Notes under the pieces: generated by a model | What the model was told of the DNA's origin: nothing | Database searches by the model: none | The model's input: the letters and a program-made list of their open reading frames with translations, nothing else | Shown here: positions 13,364 to 21,605 of the stretch, one piece after another | Layout of the letters: each line of letters starts with the position of its first letter | How positions within the stretch are numbered: the stretch's first letter is position 1 | Translations under genes and position numbers: made by a program | Source of the DNA: Eggerthella sp. CAG:209 | Lineage (GTDB): Bacteria > Actinomycetota > Coriobacteriia > Coriobacteriales > Eggerthellaceae | DNA length: 29,598 bases | Direction of reading: 5' to 3' | Assembly: GCA_000436075.1 (NCBI GenBank) | Contig: FR884586.1 | Coordinates: 1-29,598 of the forward strand

Positions 13364-14617
13364 GTGAACGATTTCAAGAAAACCACTAAGGTGGAATCTT
13401 CGAACAAACGAAATGCAAGCATCGTGAAGCTTCTCGGTGCTTGCATTTTCATATGCTTGGTTTTTTGCGCAGGCTTCTTCGTCCGCGGAAATACCGATTT
13501 GCTTAATGCTATGGGTCTCTCATCTCTTGATGTTGACACGGAAGTGAATCCTGGTCTTACTGTTTCAGGTGATACCTACGATTCTCTTTCGGCTCGTGTG
13601 GCTGAAATGGAGGGCATTTTAAAGAAGAGCAGCATGGATGATTATGACCTTGGCCAAGTTACGGCAAAGGTCTTGTCCTCGTATGCTGAGGGTACCGGTG
13701 ACAGTTTCCTCAAGTATTACGACGAAACAAGCTATCGCGCATACCTGGCAAGCACCAAGAATCCCGAGGCGGGTATTGGTGTGCTCTTTGGCGAAAATGA
13801 CGGAAAGTGCTTTGCGTCGGATGTTTTCGAAGATTCTTCCGCTGCTGCGGCCGGTATCGAAACTGGCGACTATGTGCAATCTATCGATGGCGTATCCAAG
13901 TCCTCTTGGAGCATTCCCGAAGTGCTCGATGCTCTCTCGCGTTCGGAAGGTGAAAGCGTATACGTTACCTGGAGCCGTCCCTCCCAGAAGCAAGGTGAAA
14001 GTGGAACCACGTTTTCAACTACTCTTACGTTTTCTTCCAGTTCGCAGGAAAACGTTACCTGGAGCGTTCACGACGGGGTTTGCACTATCGATATAAAGCA
14101 GATCACTTCAGACACCGCCGCTACGGTTTCTTCGGCGATTACCGATTCCTCTTCGCAGGGAGCTCAGGCATTTATCCTCGATCTTCGTGATGTTCCCGGT
14201 GGCTATCTAACCCAGGCGGTCGGCATTGCTTCGCTGTTTATACCCAGCGGTGTTGTTGCGCAGATTGAAACGGTAAATGGAATCAGCACTCGCAGTGCAG
14301 ATGGTGACAGCATCACCACTGCACCTTTGGTTGTTATTACTAACGGCCGTACTGCTGGTTGTGCCGAGGTTCTTGTTGCAGCGCTTCAAGAATCCGGCCG
14401 TGCTGAAATCGTTGGTGAAAAGACTCAGGGAAAAGGGTCTGTTCAGGCAATGCAGCCGCTCTCGTTCGGTGGAGCCATTCGTTATACTGCGGCATTCTAT
14501 TTGACTCCCAGCGGCCGCCAGATTGATGGCAACGGAATTAGTCCCAATGTAGAAACATCGAATGTATCTACGCAGGAATCGGTTGCCTTCGATTCGGCAC
14601 GTTCCCAGATCTCATAA
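13364..14617 (+). CDS. Membrane-anchored PDZ/S41 protein, CtpA-like, lacking the catalytic serine
   Basis: The 417-residue protein has an N-terminal signal anchor (about 20-41, LLGACIFICLVFCAGFFV), a PDZ domain (about 135-205, with AAAGIETGDYVQSIDG) and the S41 carboxy-terminal protease fold (about 225-400, with LDLRDVPGGYL). In CtpB/Prc enzymes the serine lies 25 residues before the catalytic lysine, in a TASASE-type motif. Here Lys357 (GEKTQGKGSVQ) and Gln361 are kept, but the serine position is Gly332 in TAGCAE, next to Cys333. The codons GGT-TGT are unambiguous in the sequence. It may be a pseudoprotease or, less likely, use the cysteine. It starts at a GTG 7 bases after GAAGG, 38 bases after ftsX. 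In Bacillus ctpB likewise follows ftsX, so a role in envelope or division control is plausible. Confidence 0.88.
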   Translation: MNDFKKTTKVESSNKRNASIVKLLGACIFICLVFCAGFFVRGNTDLLNAMGLSSLDVDTEVNPGLTVSGDTYDSLSARVAEMEGILKKSSMDDYDLGQVTAKVLSSYAEGTGDSFLKYYDETSYRAYLASTKNPEAGIGVLFGENDGKCFASDVFEDSSAAAAGIETGDYVQSIDGVSKSSWSIPEVLDALSRSEGESVYVTWSRPSQKQGESGTTFSTTLTFSSSSQENVTWSVHDGVCTIDIKQITSDTAATVSSAITDSSSQGAQAFILDLRDVPGGYLTQAVGIASLFIPSGVVAQIETVNGISTRSADGDSITTAPLVVITNGRTAGCAEVLVAALQESGRAEIVGEKTQGKGSVQAMQPLSFGGAIRYTAAFYLTPSGRQIDGNGISPNVETSNVSTQESVAFDSARSQIS

Positions 14618-14625
14618 GGGCGGAA

Positions 14626-16674
14626 ATGGCACGACGTAGTTCTAAGGCGCGCAGACATCCCAAAGCAAAGCCTCAAGGCATTCTTGAGCTGAACGCTCAG
14701 GGGTTCGGTTTCGTTAAGACAGCTGAGGGAGAATTCTTTATTCCCGCTTCAAAGGTCAACGGTGCGTTTCCCGGCGACCTTGTTGAGATTTCGCGTCTTT
14801 CTGGGCAATCTCCCGACAGGCATTACTCTGAGGCTTCCCGCAAACCCTCTGCTCGTGTTGCGCGTGTTATCATGCGTGCACGCGATACCCTTATTGGTCG
14901 CTATGAGGTTGCTGAGCCATTTGGTGTTGTGGTGCCTGAAGATCCTTCTGTTCCTTGTGATATTTTTACGCTCAGAAGCGATGCGCCTCATGTTAATGAT
15001 GGTGATTTGGTCGAGGTTCGCATCATCGAGTTTCCTACGCGAAATTCTGCTGCTACGGGCACCGTTGTACGTGTTTTTGGCTCGGAATCAGATACCGATA
15101 TTGCTATCGACCTGATTATTGCTGATCATCGATTCGAAACCGAGTTTTCTCCGGCTGCCCTCGAAGAGGCTGAACACTGTTCGCTTGATGCTTCTCTTGC
15201 TACGGTGCAGGGTTATCGCGATTTACGCGATGAGTTTATCTTTACCATCGATCCTGTTGATGCTCGAGATTTTGACGATGCGATTTCCCTTGAGCGCAAG
15301 GATGGCAGCTTTGTGCTTGGTGTGCATATCGCTGATGTGTCTCGATTTGTTGCCTATGACTCATCGCTCGATATGGATGCACGGAGACGCGCAACCTCGG
15401 TGTATTTGGTGGACCGAGTGCTTCCTATGCTACCGGAGAAACTGAGCAATGGACTGTGCTCCTTGATGCCTGAAGAGGATCGCTGCACCATCAGTGTTAA
15501 GGTTGAACTGTCTCCAGGCGGCTCAGTGCTTTCGTACGAGGTGTTTCCCTCTGTTATTCGCTCTAAAGCGCGCCTGTCATACGATCAAGCTCAGGCGATC
15601 CTTGAGGCGTCCAACCGCTCTCGTTCTGTGGGGCAATGTATGCAAGCTCTTGCTGAATGCGAAGTGCCGTATGGGGCAAAGGCTTTGTCTGACGAAACGG
15701 TGCATGCCCTCATTGACCGCGTGCCGAAGCTTGATACATTGGCAAAGGCTCTGTTTTCTCGCCGTAAAAAAGATGGCTGCATGGATTTTGACAGGGTCGA
15801 GGCAAAAGCTAAGCTTGATGGGGAAGGGCATCCTCTGGAAATCACCTATCGTCGCCGAACTGCTGCGACTGAGCTGATAGAAGAAGCTATGATCTTAGCC
15901 AATAGTCTTGTTGCTCAGTGGCTTACCGAAATAGGATTGCCCTGTGTGTACCGAGTGCATGATGCCCCTGATGGAGATGCATTGCGCGCGCTTTATGAAG
16001 TTCTTCAGGAATCCTCTTTGTTTTCGGATGTGAACAAGCGCCTTTTCTGCGATGGCAATCCTCATGCCTTGCAGGATGTATTAGCCCGCGTGCAGGGAAC
16101 GCCTCAACAAGAGCTGGTGAATGTGCTGCTGCTTCGCGCGATGAAGCGAGCCGTTTATCGCACAGAGCTGAGCGATCATTATGGCTTGGCTCTGCAAACG
16201 TATTGCCATTTCACCAGTCCAATTCGTAGATATCCTGATTTGCTGGTGCATCGAATGCTTAAAGAGGCATTTTTCGGTCACAGTGCAACCTATGAGGCGC
16301 AGCGTAATTCGCTTGCATGGATGGCTGAGCATTCGTCTCATATGGAGCGCGAAGCGGAAAAAGCCGCTCGGCAGTCTCAGCTCACTAAGATCATTGAGTA
16401 TCTTGAGCGGTTTACAGGACAAACTTTTACTGGTGTTGTTTCTTCGGTTTCCACCTTTGGCCTTATGGTTCGTTTGGAATGCACGGCAACGGGCTCTCTT
16501 GCTATCGAGGATCTTGGTGAAGAGTATTTTTCGTATGATCCTGAAAAGCAAATGCTCAACGGTGCGTCAACGGGTGTTCGTTATCGTCTTGGACAAACAA
16601 TTCAGGTTGTTCTTGTTTCTGCGAAGCCTCGTGAACGCAGATTGCGTTTCAAGCTTGCCACTTCGTATGAGTAA
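14626..16674 (+). CDS. rnr: RNase R, 3'-5' exoribonuclease
   Basis: RNase R degrades structured RNA from the 3' end and works with tmRNA-SmpB on mRNA from stalled ribosomes. The 682-residue protein has a basic N-terminus and a cold-shock-like OB domain (about 15-60, GFGFVKTAEGEFFIP). The RNB domain (about 200-530) has the metal-binding signature FTIDPVDARDFDDAISL, with Asp209, Asp215, Asp217 and Asp218. A C-terminal S1 domain (about 595-680) follows. The HFTSPIRRYPDLLVHR stretch is typical of RNase R/RNase II. It starts 8 bases after the S41 gene, and smpB lies two genes on, a functional grouping that recurs in other bacteria. Confidence 0.96.
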   Translation: MARRSSKARRHPKAKPQGILELNAQGFGFVKTAEGEFFIPASKVNGAFPGDLVEISRLSGQSPDRHYSEASRKPSARVARVIMRARDTLIGRYEVAEPFGVVVPEDPSVPCDIFTLRSDAPHVNDGDLVEVRIIEFPTRNSAATGTVVRVFGSESDTDIAIDLIIADHRFETEFSPAALEEAEHCSLDASLATVQGYRDLRDEFIFTIDPVDARDFDDAISLERKDGSFVLGVHIADVSRFVAYDSSLDMDARRRATSVYLVDRVLPMLPEKLSNGLCSLMPEEDRCTISVKVELSPGGSVLSYEVFPSVIRSKARLSYDQAQAILEASNRSRSVGQCMQALAECEVPYGAKALSDETVHALIDRVPKLDTLAKALFSRRKKDGCMDFDRVEAKAKLDGEGHPLEITYRRRTAATELIEEAMILANSLVAQWLTEIGLPCVYRVHDAPDGDALRALYEVLQESSLFSDVNKRLFCDGNPHALQDVLARVQGTPQQELVNVLLLRAMKRAVYRTELSDHYGLALQTYCHFTSPIRRYPDLLVHRMLKEAFFGHSATYEAQRNSLAWMAEHSSHMEREAEKAARQSQLTKIIEYLERFTGQTFTGVVSSVSTFGLMVRLECTATGSLAIEDLGEEYFSYDPEKQMLNGASTGVRYRLGQTIQVVLVSAKPRERRLRFKLATSYE

Positions 16675-16695
16675 TGCTTGTACTATGACTGCATC

Positions 16696-16724
16696 ACAAT
16701 TGATTTCCTGGTGCGGGGTATAAT
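16696..16724 (+). promoter_or_regulatory. Candidate promoter before the M42 aminopeptidase
   Basis: A perfect TATAAT (16719-16724) is paired only with a weak -35 (ACAATT, 16696-16701, 17-base spacing). It would open a unit of M42 peptidase, smpB and the next gene. A small GGGC/GCCC hairpin with a TTGC loop lies in the leader at about 16753-16764. Confidence 0.45.
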
Positions 16725-16783
16725 TCTTCAATATTCAAATTGTTACTACTGGGCTTGCGCCCCTTAAGAATCGTAGGTCTCTT

Positions 16784-17854
16784 ATGGCTAAACTCGCAGA
16801 CAAAATGTATTTGAAGCGTTTGCTTGAAACGCCTTCTGTCACAGGTATGGAATCTTTGGTTGCTAGCTTGGTCCGTGAGCGGCTGGCCGAATGCGCCGAT
16901 GTGATTGAGACCGACGTTATGGGATCGGTTCATGCTCGTCTACTGGGCAACGGTTCAGCTCCCTCGGTGATGATTGCCGCCCATATGGACGAAGTCGGCC
17001 TTATGGTAAAAAGCATCGACTCCCAGGGTTTTCTTCGTGTTGTTCCCGTTGGGGGTGTTGATGCGGCTATCTTGCCGGGTCTTCGCGTTGATGTGCATAC
17101 TTCGCAGGGTATCCTGCGTGGCGTGGTGGGTCGCAAGCCTATTCACCTTATCGAATCCGACGAGCGAACCAAGGTGACTCCCATTAGCGGGCTTTTCATC
17201 GACCTAGGGCTTCCGCCGCGTAAAGTGCGTGAAGCGGTTCGCGTTGGGGACGTCATTACGTATGGCGTTGGTTTCGAGAAATACGGTAAGGGGATGGCCG
17301 TTTCACGAGCTTTCGATGACAAAGCGGGCGTGTACGTGATTACCCGTGTCATGGAGGAACTTAAGCGTGCCGACGGCTCGCTAGGCGATTATATTTGTGC
17401 TGCTACCGTTCAGGAAGAAATTGGATCTCGAGGGGCAAATACGTCCGCTTTTAGCATCAAACCTGATGTCGCCATCGCTCTCGATGTGACTCACGCAACC
17501 GATTATCCGGGTATTGATACCGACAAGTATGGTTCAGTGTCCTGCGGAAAGGGCCCTGTTATTGCTCGCGGTCCCAATATCAACCCTGTGGTATTTGAGC
17601 GCTTGTGCGCTGCCGCCGAAGCCGAGGGGATCAGGGTTCAATTAGAAGCTGAGCCTAGCGATTCGGGCACGGATGCTTCTGAGATGCAGATTCAGCGTGG
17701 TGGTTGTGCTACCGGCTTGGTCTCTATGCCGCTTCGTTATATGCATACCCCCACTGAAGTGGTTAAGCTGTCCGATATCGAGGATACTGTAACCCTGCTA
17801 AAACGCTTTATCCTCGATCTTGATGAAGATGTGTCCTTCGTTCCAGGAATGTAA
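16784..17854 (+). CDS. M42-family metallo-aminopeptidase (glutamyl aminopeptidase/endoglucanase family)
   Basis: M42 enzymes are cytosolic di-metal aminopeptidases forming large tetrahedral (TET) particles that trim peptides left by other proteases. The 356-residue protein carries all expected ligands: His67 (AAHMDEVG), Asp178 (AFDDKAG), Glu211/Glu212 (TVQEEIGSRG), Asp234 (ALDVTHATD) and His321 (LRYMHTP). The region inserted between the first two ligands (about 75-165) is the PDZ-like dimerisation domain. The ribosome-binding site is weak (TAGG about 10 bases upstream). Only two bases separate it from smpB. Substrate preference cannot be read from the sequence, so I give no gene symbol. Confidence 0.92.
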   Translation: MAKLADKMYLKRLLETPSVTGMESLVASLVRERLAECADVIETDVMGSVHARLLGNGSAPSVMIAAHMDEVGLMVKSIDSQGFLRVVPVGGVDAAILPGLRVDVHTSQGILRGVVGRKPIHLIESDERTKVTPISGLFIDLGLPPRKVREAVRVGDVITYGVGFEKYGKGMAVSRAFDDKAGVYVITRVMEELKRADGSLGDYICAATVQEEIGSRGANTSAFSIKPDVAIALDVTHATDYPGIDTDKYGSVSCGKGPVIARGPNINPVVFERLCAAAEAEGIRVQLEAEPSDSGTDASEMQIQRGGCATGLVSMPLRYMHTPTEVVKLSDIEDTVTLLKRFILDLDEDVSFVPGM

Positions 17855-17856
17855 GA

Positions 17857-18327
17857 ATGCCCAAGAAAGAAACAACCAAAGTAATCGCCAAGAATCGTCG
17901 TGCATTCCATGATTACGAGATCTTGCAAACGTACGAAGCCGGTGTGGTGCTCACAGGAACCGAGGTTTGTTCGTTGCGCGAAAACAACTGTCAGCTCACG
18001 GATTGCTTCGCCCTTATTCGTAAGGGTGAGGTTTGGGTGAACAATTTGCATATTTCTCCCTACAGTCATGGCAATCTGAACAACCCTGATCCTGATAGGA
18101 AGCGCAAGCTGCTTTTGCATCGAAATGAAATTCGTGATCTTGAGCGCAAAACGCAGGAAAAAGGCATGGCTTTGGTACCAGTCAAGATTTATTTTGATCG
18201 CAATTCACGAGTGAAGATCGAATTAGCTGTTGCTCGTGGTAAAAAACTGTACGACAAGCGCGCTTCGATGGCCGAACGTGATTCGAAGCGCGAAATCGAA
18301 CGTGCTATAAAAGAGCGTTATCGATAG
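17857..18327 (+). CDS. smpB: SsrA-binding protein SmpB
   Basis: SmpB binds tmRNA and delivers it to ribosomes stalled on broken messages. The 156-residue protein has the OB-fold core with IAKNRRAFHDYEILQTYEAG and LTGTEVCSLRENNCQLTDC, the ISPYSHGNLNNPDPDRKRKLL stretch (given here only to identify the family), and a basic C-terminal tail (GKKLYDKRASMAERDSKREI) that enters the decoding centre. It begins two bases after the M42 gene, whose 3' end supplies the ribosome-binding region. I looked for the ssrA gene in the following non-coding DNA and did not find one. Confidence 0.97.
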   Translation: MPKKETTKVIAKNRRAFHDYEILQTYEAGVVLTGTEVCSLRENNCQLTDCFALIRKGEVWVNNLHISPYSHGNLNNPDPDRKRKLLLHRNEIRDLERKTQEKGMALVPVKIYFDRNSRVKIELAVARGKKLYDKRASMAERDSKREIERAIKERYR

Positions 18328-18335
18328 GAGCTGCT

Positions 18336-18743
18336 TTGAACGAAGATATCTACCAGATGATTGATACTTTGCATGCGCGTTTGGACGATGTTCGTGCCGC
18401 AGTGGACTCTTTGGAATCGGATGCTCCGGGCTTCGCGAAGCGCTTGGATAAATTGGACGATTCTCTGTACTTATTGCAGCTTGATTTAGAGAAGCATGCC
18501 AAATCCCCTCTGCAGGAAAATGAGTTTAGTCCTTCTGCAGAAGAGGATAACGTTGAGCAAGCCTCTAAGGCTTCCGCATTGGAATCCGACGAGGATAATG
18601 AGAGTTTTTTGTCTGACAAGGCGAAGGACAATCTTAAGGATGCGGGAAAAACAATGGCTGGCATTTATCGAGATGGAAAAGAAGTGGTAAGCGAGCTTTC
18701 AGGCACTATGAATGAAATTAAGGGTCTATTCAAGTTCAAATAG
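18336..18743 (+). CDS. Acidic coiled-coil protein of unknown function
   Basis: The 135-residue protein starts at a TTG 5 bases after ATAGGAG; no in-frame ATG or GTG fits better. The N-terminal 60 residues form a likely coiled coil (MIDTLHARLDDVRAAVDSLE, LDKLDDSLYLLQLDLEKH). A strongly acidic, probably disordered linker follows (about 65-92), then an amphipathic C-terminal helix (about 93-135) ending in the basic GLFKFK. No enzymatic motif, signal peptide or membrane segment is visible. It is the last gene before a terminator and is probably co-transcribed with smpB. I do not recognise the family. Confidence 0.75.
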   Translation: MNEDIYQMIDTLHARLDDVRAAVDSLESDAPGFAKRLDKLDDSLYLLQLDLEKHAKSPLQENEFSPSAEEDNVEQASKASALESDEDNESFLSDKAKDNLKDAGKTMAGIYRDGKEVVSELSGTMNEIKGLFKFK

Positions 18744-18814
18744 TTTTGCTTCATTTGAGTGAAGCTAACTGTTTTGAAGCGAATTCAGCTCCATGAATAT
18801 GGCATTTCAGAAAA

Positions 18815-18844
18815 GAAAGGCGACCAGCGTGTCGCCTTTCTTAC
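18815..18844 (+). terminator. Rho-independent terminator of the M42-smpB unit
   Basis: Perfect 10-base arms GAAAGGCGAC (18815-18824) and GTCGCCTTTC (18831-18840) surround a 6-base loop, and the right arm runs into TTAC. It stands 71 bases after the acidic coiled-coil gene. Confidence 0.85.
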
Positions 18845-18959
18845 TTGCTTGAAGTTAACCACATAGGGTATGTGGGGAAGTATAGAGGGCAATTAATCTT
18901 GCGTTCCGAAAGCGCGAGCCTGTTCTTGTCTGACATAGCAATTGTTGCATGCCCCAAAA

Positions 18960-18987
18960 CCAAGAAAAGCCACCCTTTCGGGTGGCT
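18960..18987 (-). terminator. Rho-independent terminator of rpmB
   Basis: On the minus strand, AGCCACCC and GGGTGGCT pair around a GAAA tetraloop (18987-18968) and are followed by TTTCTTGG. It lies 44 bases downstream of rpmB. Between this and the preceding terminator only a short inverted repeat CCACATA/TATGTGG (18859-18865 and 18869-18875) stands out. Confidence 0.9.
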
Positions 18988-19031
18988 ACTTAGTTGAGAA
19001 GCAAATGCCCTCGGTAATGGAAAGGGAAACG

Positions 19032-19220
19032 CTAGGCGCGCTCTACCTTACCTGCCTTCATGCACTTGGTGCATACGTTGGCGCGCTTAACCTTGCCGTC
19101 AACCTTAACGGTGATCTTCTGGATGTTAGGACGGAAGGTGCGGTTGCTTACGCGATGAGAGTGGCTGATGCTACGACCAGCAACAGGTGCCTTACCGCAG
19201 ATCTCGCATACTTTGGACAT
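19032..19220 (-). CDS. rpmB: 50S ribosomal protein L28
   Basis: L28 is a small protein of the large ribosomal subunit. The 62-residue sequence (MSKVCEICGKAPVAGRSISH, then RTFRPNIQKI and ANVCTKCMKAGKVERA) is typical. It keeps both CxxC pairs (CEIC and CTKC), so it is the zinc-binding form. The gene is alone on the minus strand between convergent and divergent neighbours, with its own promoter and terminator. A GGAG lies 12 bases before the ATG. Confidence 0.97.
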   Translation of the reverse strand: MSKVCEICGKAPVAGRSISHSHRVSNRTFRPNIQKITVKVDGKVKRANVCTKCMKAGKVERA

Positions 19221-19561
19221 TCTTGATCAACTCCATTTACTTCGTATTTTGATACGGCTGAATACCGCTGATTTCCAAAAGCCTGAACACTATACCACAG
19301 ACCCAAGCATCAACCAAGAGAATTCTTGGAGGTTTGGCGATCAAGCAGCAAGGATACCACTCAATAATGAAATTGATACGGGAATAGCGGTTTTGCATAA
19401 GAAAAAAATCCAGATACTTCGACAAACTAAGGACTTTTGGATGTTCGGTGCGTAAGGGTTCCCCGGGCGTTCATTCTCGTGCCATCAGCTATACTGGTTA
19501 ACTGGTCATTCGTCATTGGGCGCCCGCTCATGTGGCAAAGCGTCTATGAAAGGATAGATAA
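19221..19561. other. Divergent intergenic region between rpmB and the Asp23 gene
   Basis: These 341 bases hold the rpmB promoter on the minus strand and, near the right end, a TATACT (19490-19495) that may be the -10 of the Asp23 gene with a poor -35. The middle is AT-rich and without recognisable genes; short frames on either strand lack ribosome-binding sites and domains. Confidence 0.5.
19289..19317 (-). promoter_or_regulatory. Candidate promoter of rpmB
   Basis: On the minus strand, TTGGTT (19317-19312) and TATAGT (19294-19289) are 17 bases apart. They lie about 70 bases before the rpmB start codon. Confidence 0.6.
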
Positions 19562-19906
19562 ATGGGTAACGAAATCGCAGGAGACCTTATCGTTTCTGAA
19601 GATGTCATTGCGGATGTTGCTGGTCACGCAGCATTGGAATGCTATGGCGTTGTGGGTATGGCGGCGCCGAATGCCGCAGATGGACTGGCGAAAATCCTTC
19701 CTCAGTCTCGCCTTCGCAGGGGCATCGTTGTTTCCTCCGACGAAGAGGGCACTACGGTAAGCCTCTACGTTATCTTAGAGCACGGTGTGAACATCAATGT
19801 GGTGTCCACTAATCTTGCCGAGCAGGTAACGTTTGCTCTGAAGGAATTTGTTCGCACGCCTCTTAAGGGCGTTGAAGTTCACGTTCAGGGAATCAAAGTT
19901 CGCTAG
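19562..19906 (+). CDS. Asp23/Gls24-family protein
   Basis: The 114-residue protein belongs to the Asp23/Gls24 (YloU) family: GDLIVSEDVIADVAGHAALE at the start and VEVHVQGIKVR at the end. These small alpha/beta proteins occur next to FakA in Firmicutes and Actinobacteria and are linked to envelope homeostasis, but no biochemical activity is established. AAAGGAT precedes the ATG. The FakA gene follows after 47 bases, matching the yloU-yloV pairing of Bacillus. Confidence 0.9.
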   Translation: MGNEIAGDLIVSEDVIADVAGHAALECYGVVGMAAPNAADGLAKILPQSRLRRGIVVSSDEEGTTVSLYVILEHGVNINVVSTNLAEQVTFALKEFVRTPLKGVEVHVQGIKVR

Positions 19907-19953
19907 GACGCACTGCTTAGGTGTATAGGTCATTCGAGGAGTACAACTTAACT

Positions 19954-21582
19954 ATGAGTAATTACACATCTAACGACATCATCAATGCCATTGCTGCAGC
20001 AGCGAAGGCATTGGAAGCTCGTAAGGATGAGATTAATCGCCTGAACGTTTTCCCCGTTCCCGATGGCGATACGGGCACCAACATGTCCCTTACTTTGGCT
20101 ATGGTTGTTGATAACCTGGCAAAACTCCCAATTGGCGCTTCTAGCGAAGATCGCCGTCGCGCTATCACCACAGGCGCTCTTATGGGCGCACGAGGCAATT
20201 CGGGCGTTATTACCTCTCAGATCATGCGCGGCTTGTGCGAAGGCATTGCCGACCATGAGGAGTTCGATATTGTTGCAGTAGACGATGCTTTCTCGCGCGC
20301 GGTAGAAGTTGCTTTCAACGCGGTCCGCAAGCCGGTGGAGGGTACAATCCTTACCGTTCTGCGCGACACCGCAACTGCCGCCCATAAGGCTCGTAAGAAG
20401 AAGATGGAGCTCGACGAGGGTTTGCAGTTCATCGTGGGCGAGTCCTATGCTTCCGTTCAGCGTACGCCTGAACTTCTTCCTGTGTTGAAGGAAAACGGTG
20501 TAGTTGACGCTGGCGGCTTCGGCATTGCTATTTTCTTTGATTCGTTTGTTGCTTCCCTTACCGGTCGCGCTGAAGCTATGGTGGACGAGCTTGCTTTTGC
20601 CCGTACTGCTGCTCCGAAGGTTGAAATCGAGCAGATCAACGACTGGGAGGGCTCGAAATACAAGTACTGTAACGAGTTCCTGGTTAATTCCGAAACGCTT
20701 GACCCTGAAGAAGCGCTCGACTTCCTGCAGACTATGGGCGATTGCGAGCTGTGCGTAGGAAGCACGCCGAAGTTCAAAGTTCATGTTCATTCAAATACCC
20801 CCGATAAGGTCCTTGCGTACTTCTTGGAGCGCGGTGAGATCTTTGAGGTATTCATTCACAACATGAAGCTGCAGAGCGAGGAGCGTACTGAGAAGCTTGA
20901 AGCAGAGCAGGAAGCAGCCCATAAAGCTATCGGCTTTGTTGCGGTAGCTGCTGGTTCCGGCAATGCGGCTATCTTGGAAAGCCTTGGCGTTGACTACGTG
21001 GTATCTGGTGGGCAGACCATGAATCCGTCCACTAAGGAACTGTTGGATGCGGTAAATGAGGTAAACGCTGATTCGGTAATTATTCTTCCCAACAATAGCA
21101 ATATCATCATGGCTTCTCAGTCGTGTGCTCAGGTTTCGGAAAAGCCTTGTGCTGTTGTAACAACCAAGAGCGTCCCCGAGGCTTTCTCTGCTTTGTTTGC
21201 CTTCGATGAAGATGTAACGCTTGAAGAAAACGTTGAGGCAATGACCGAAGCCTGTGAAGACGTGAAGACGGGTGAAATCACTCGCGCCATCAAGGATTCG
21301 AAGGATGTTCACGGCAACCCCATTCATGATGGAGACGTTATCGGCATTGCTGATGGCGATCTTGAAGTGGTTTCCGACTCTATCGAAGATGCCACGATAC
21401 GTGTGCTTGAAGCCATGGATGCCGAAGATGCTGATACGCTCACTATTCTTGCTGGCGAAGATTATTCCGATGAGGAGTTCGAGGCGCTTTTGGCTCGCAT
21501 CGAGGAAGAATTCGAGGATCTTGAGATCGACTCTCACCGCGGTGAGCAGCCGCTGTATCCTATCGTTCTTTCTGTTGAATAA
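19954..21582 (+). CDS. fakA: Fatty acid kinase, ATP-binding subunit (DAK/YloV family)
   Basis: FakA phosphorylates fatty acids held by FakB proteins; the acyl phosphate feeds PlsX/PlsY phospholipid synthesis. The 542-residue protein begins with the DhaL/DAK2 kinase domain (about 1-200), with LNVFPVPDGDTGTNMSLTL (acidic Mg-binding residues Asp37 and Asp39) and GARGNSGVITSQI. A middle domain contains KYKYCNEFLV and FKVHVHSNTPDKVL. A C-terminal DegV-like part follows (about 325-542, VSGGQTMNPSTKELLDAV). I chose the ATG at 19954; a GTG at 19921 in the same frame would add 11 residues that do not fit the family. GAGGAG is 12 bases upstream, longer than usual. No fakB gene is in the window. Confidence 0.92.
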   Translation: MSNYTSNDIINAIAAAAKALEARKDEINRLNVFPVPDGDTGTNMSLTLAMVVDNLAKLPIGASSEDRRRAITTGALMGARGNSGVITSQIMRGLCEGIADHEEFDIVAVDDAFSRAVEVAFNAVRKPVEGTILTVLRDTATAAHKARKKKMELDEGLQFIVGESYASVQRTPELLPVLKENGVVDAGGFGIAIFFDSFVASLTGRAEAMVDELAFARTAAPKVEIEQINDWEGSKYKYCNEFLVNSETLDPEEALDFLQTMGDCELCVGSTPKFKVHVHSNTPDKVLAYFLERGEIFEVFIHNMKLQSEERTEKLEAEQEAAHKAIGFVAVAAGSGNAAILESLGVDYVVSGGQTMNPSTKELLDAVNEVNADSVIILPNNSNIIMASQSCAQVSEKPCAVVTTKSVPEAFSALFAFDEDVTLEENVEAMTEACEDVKTGEITRAIKDSKDVHGNPIHDGDVIGIADGDLEVVSDSIEDATIRVLEAMDAEDADTLTILAGEDYSDEEFEALLARIEEEFEDLEIDSHRGEQPLYPIVLSVE

Positions 21583-21605
21583 CGCACCAATTAGGAACGG
21601 CATAC

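Noticed and set aside
18744..19031. Possible tmRNA (ssrA) gene after smpB
   Set aside because: No tRNA-like ends or tag-coding frame were found; the region holds two terminators and a short inverted repeat only.
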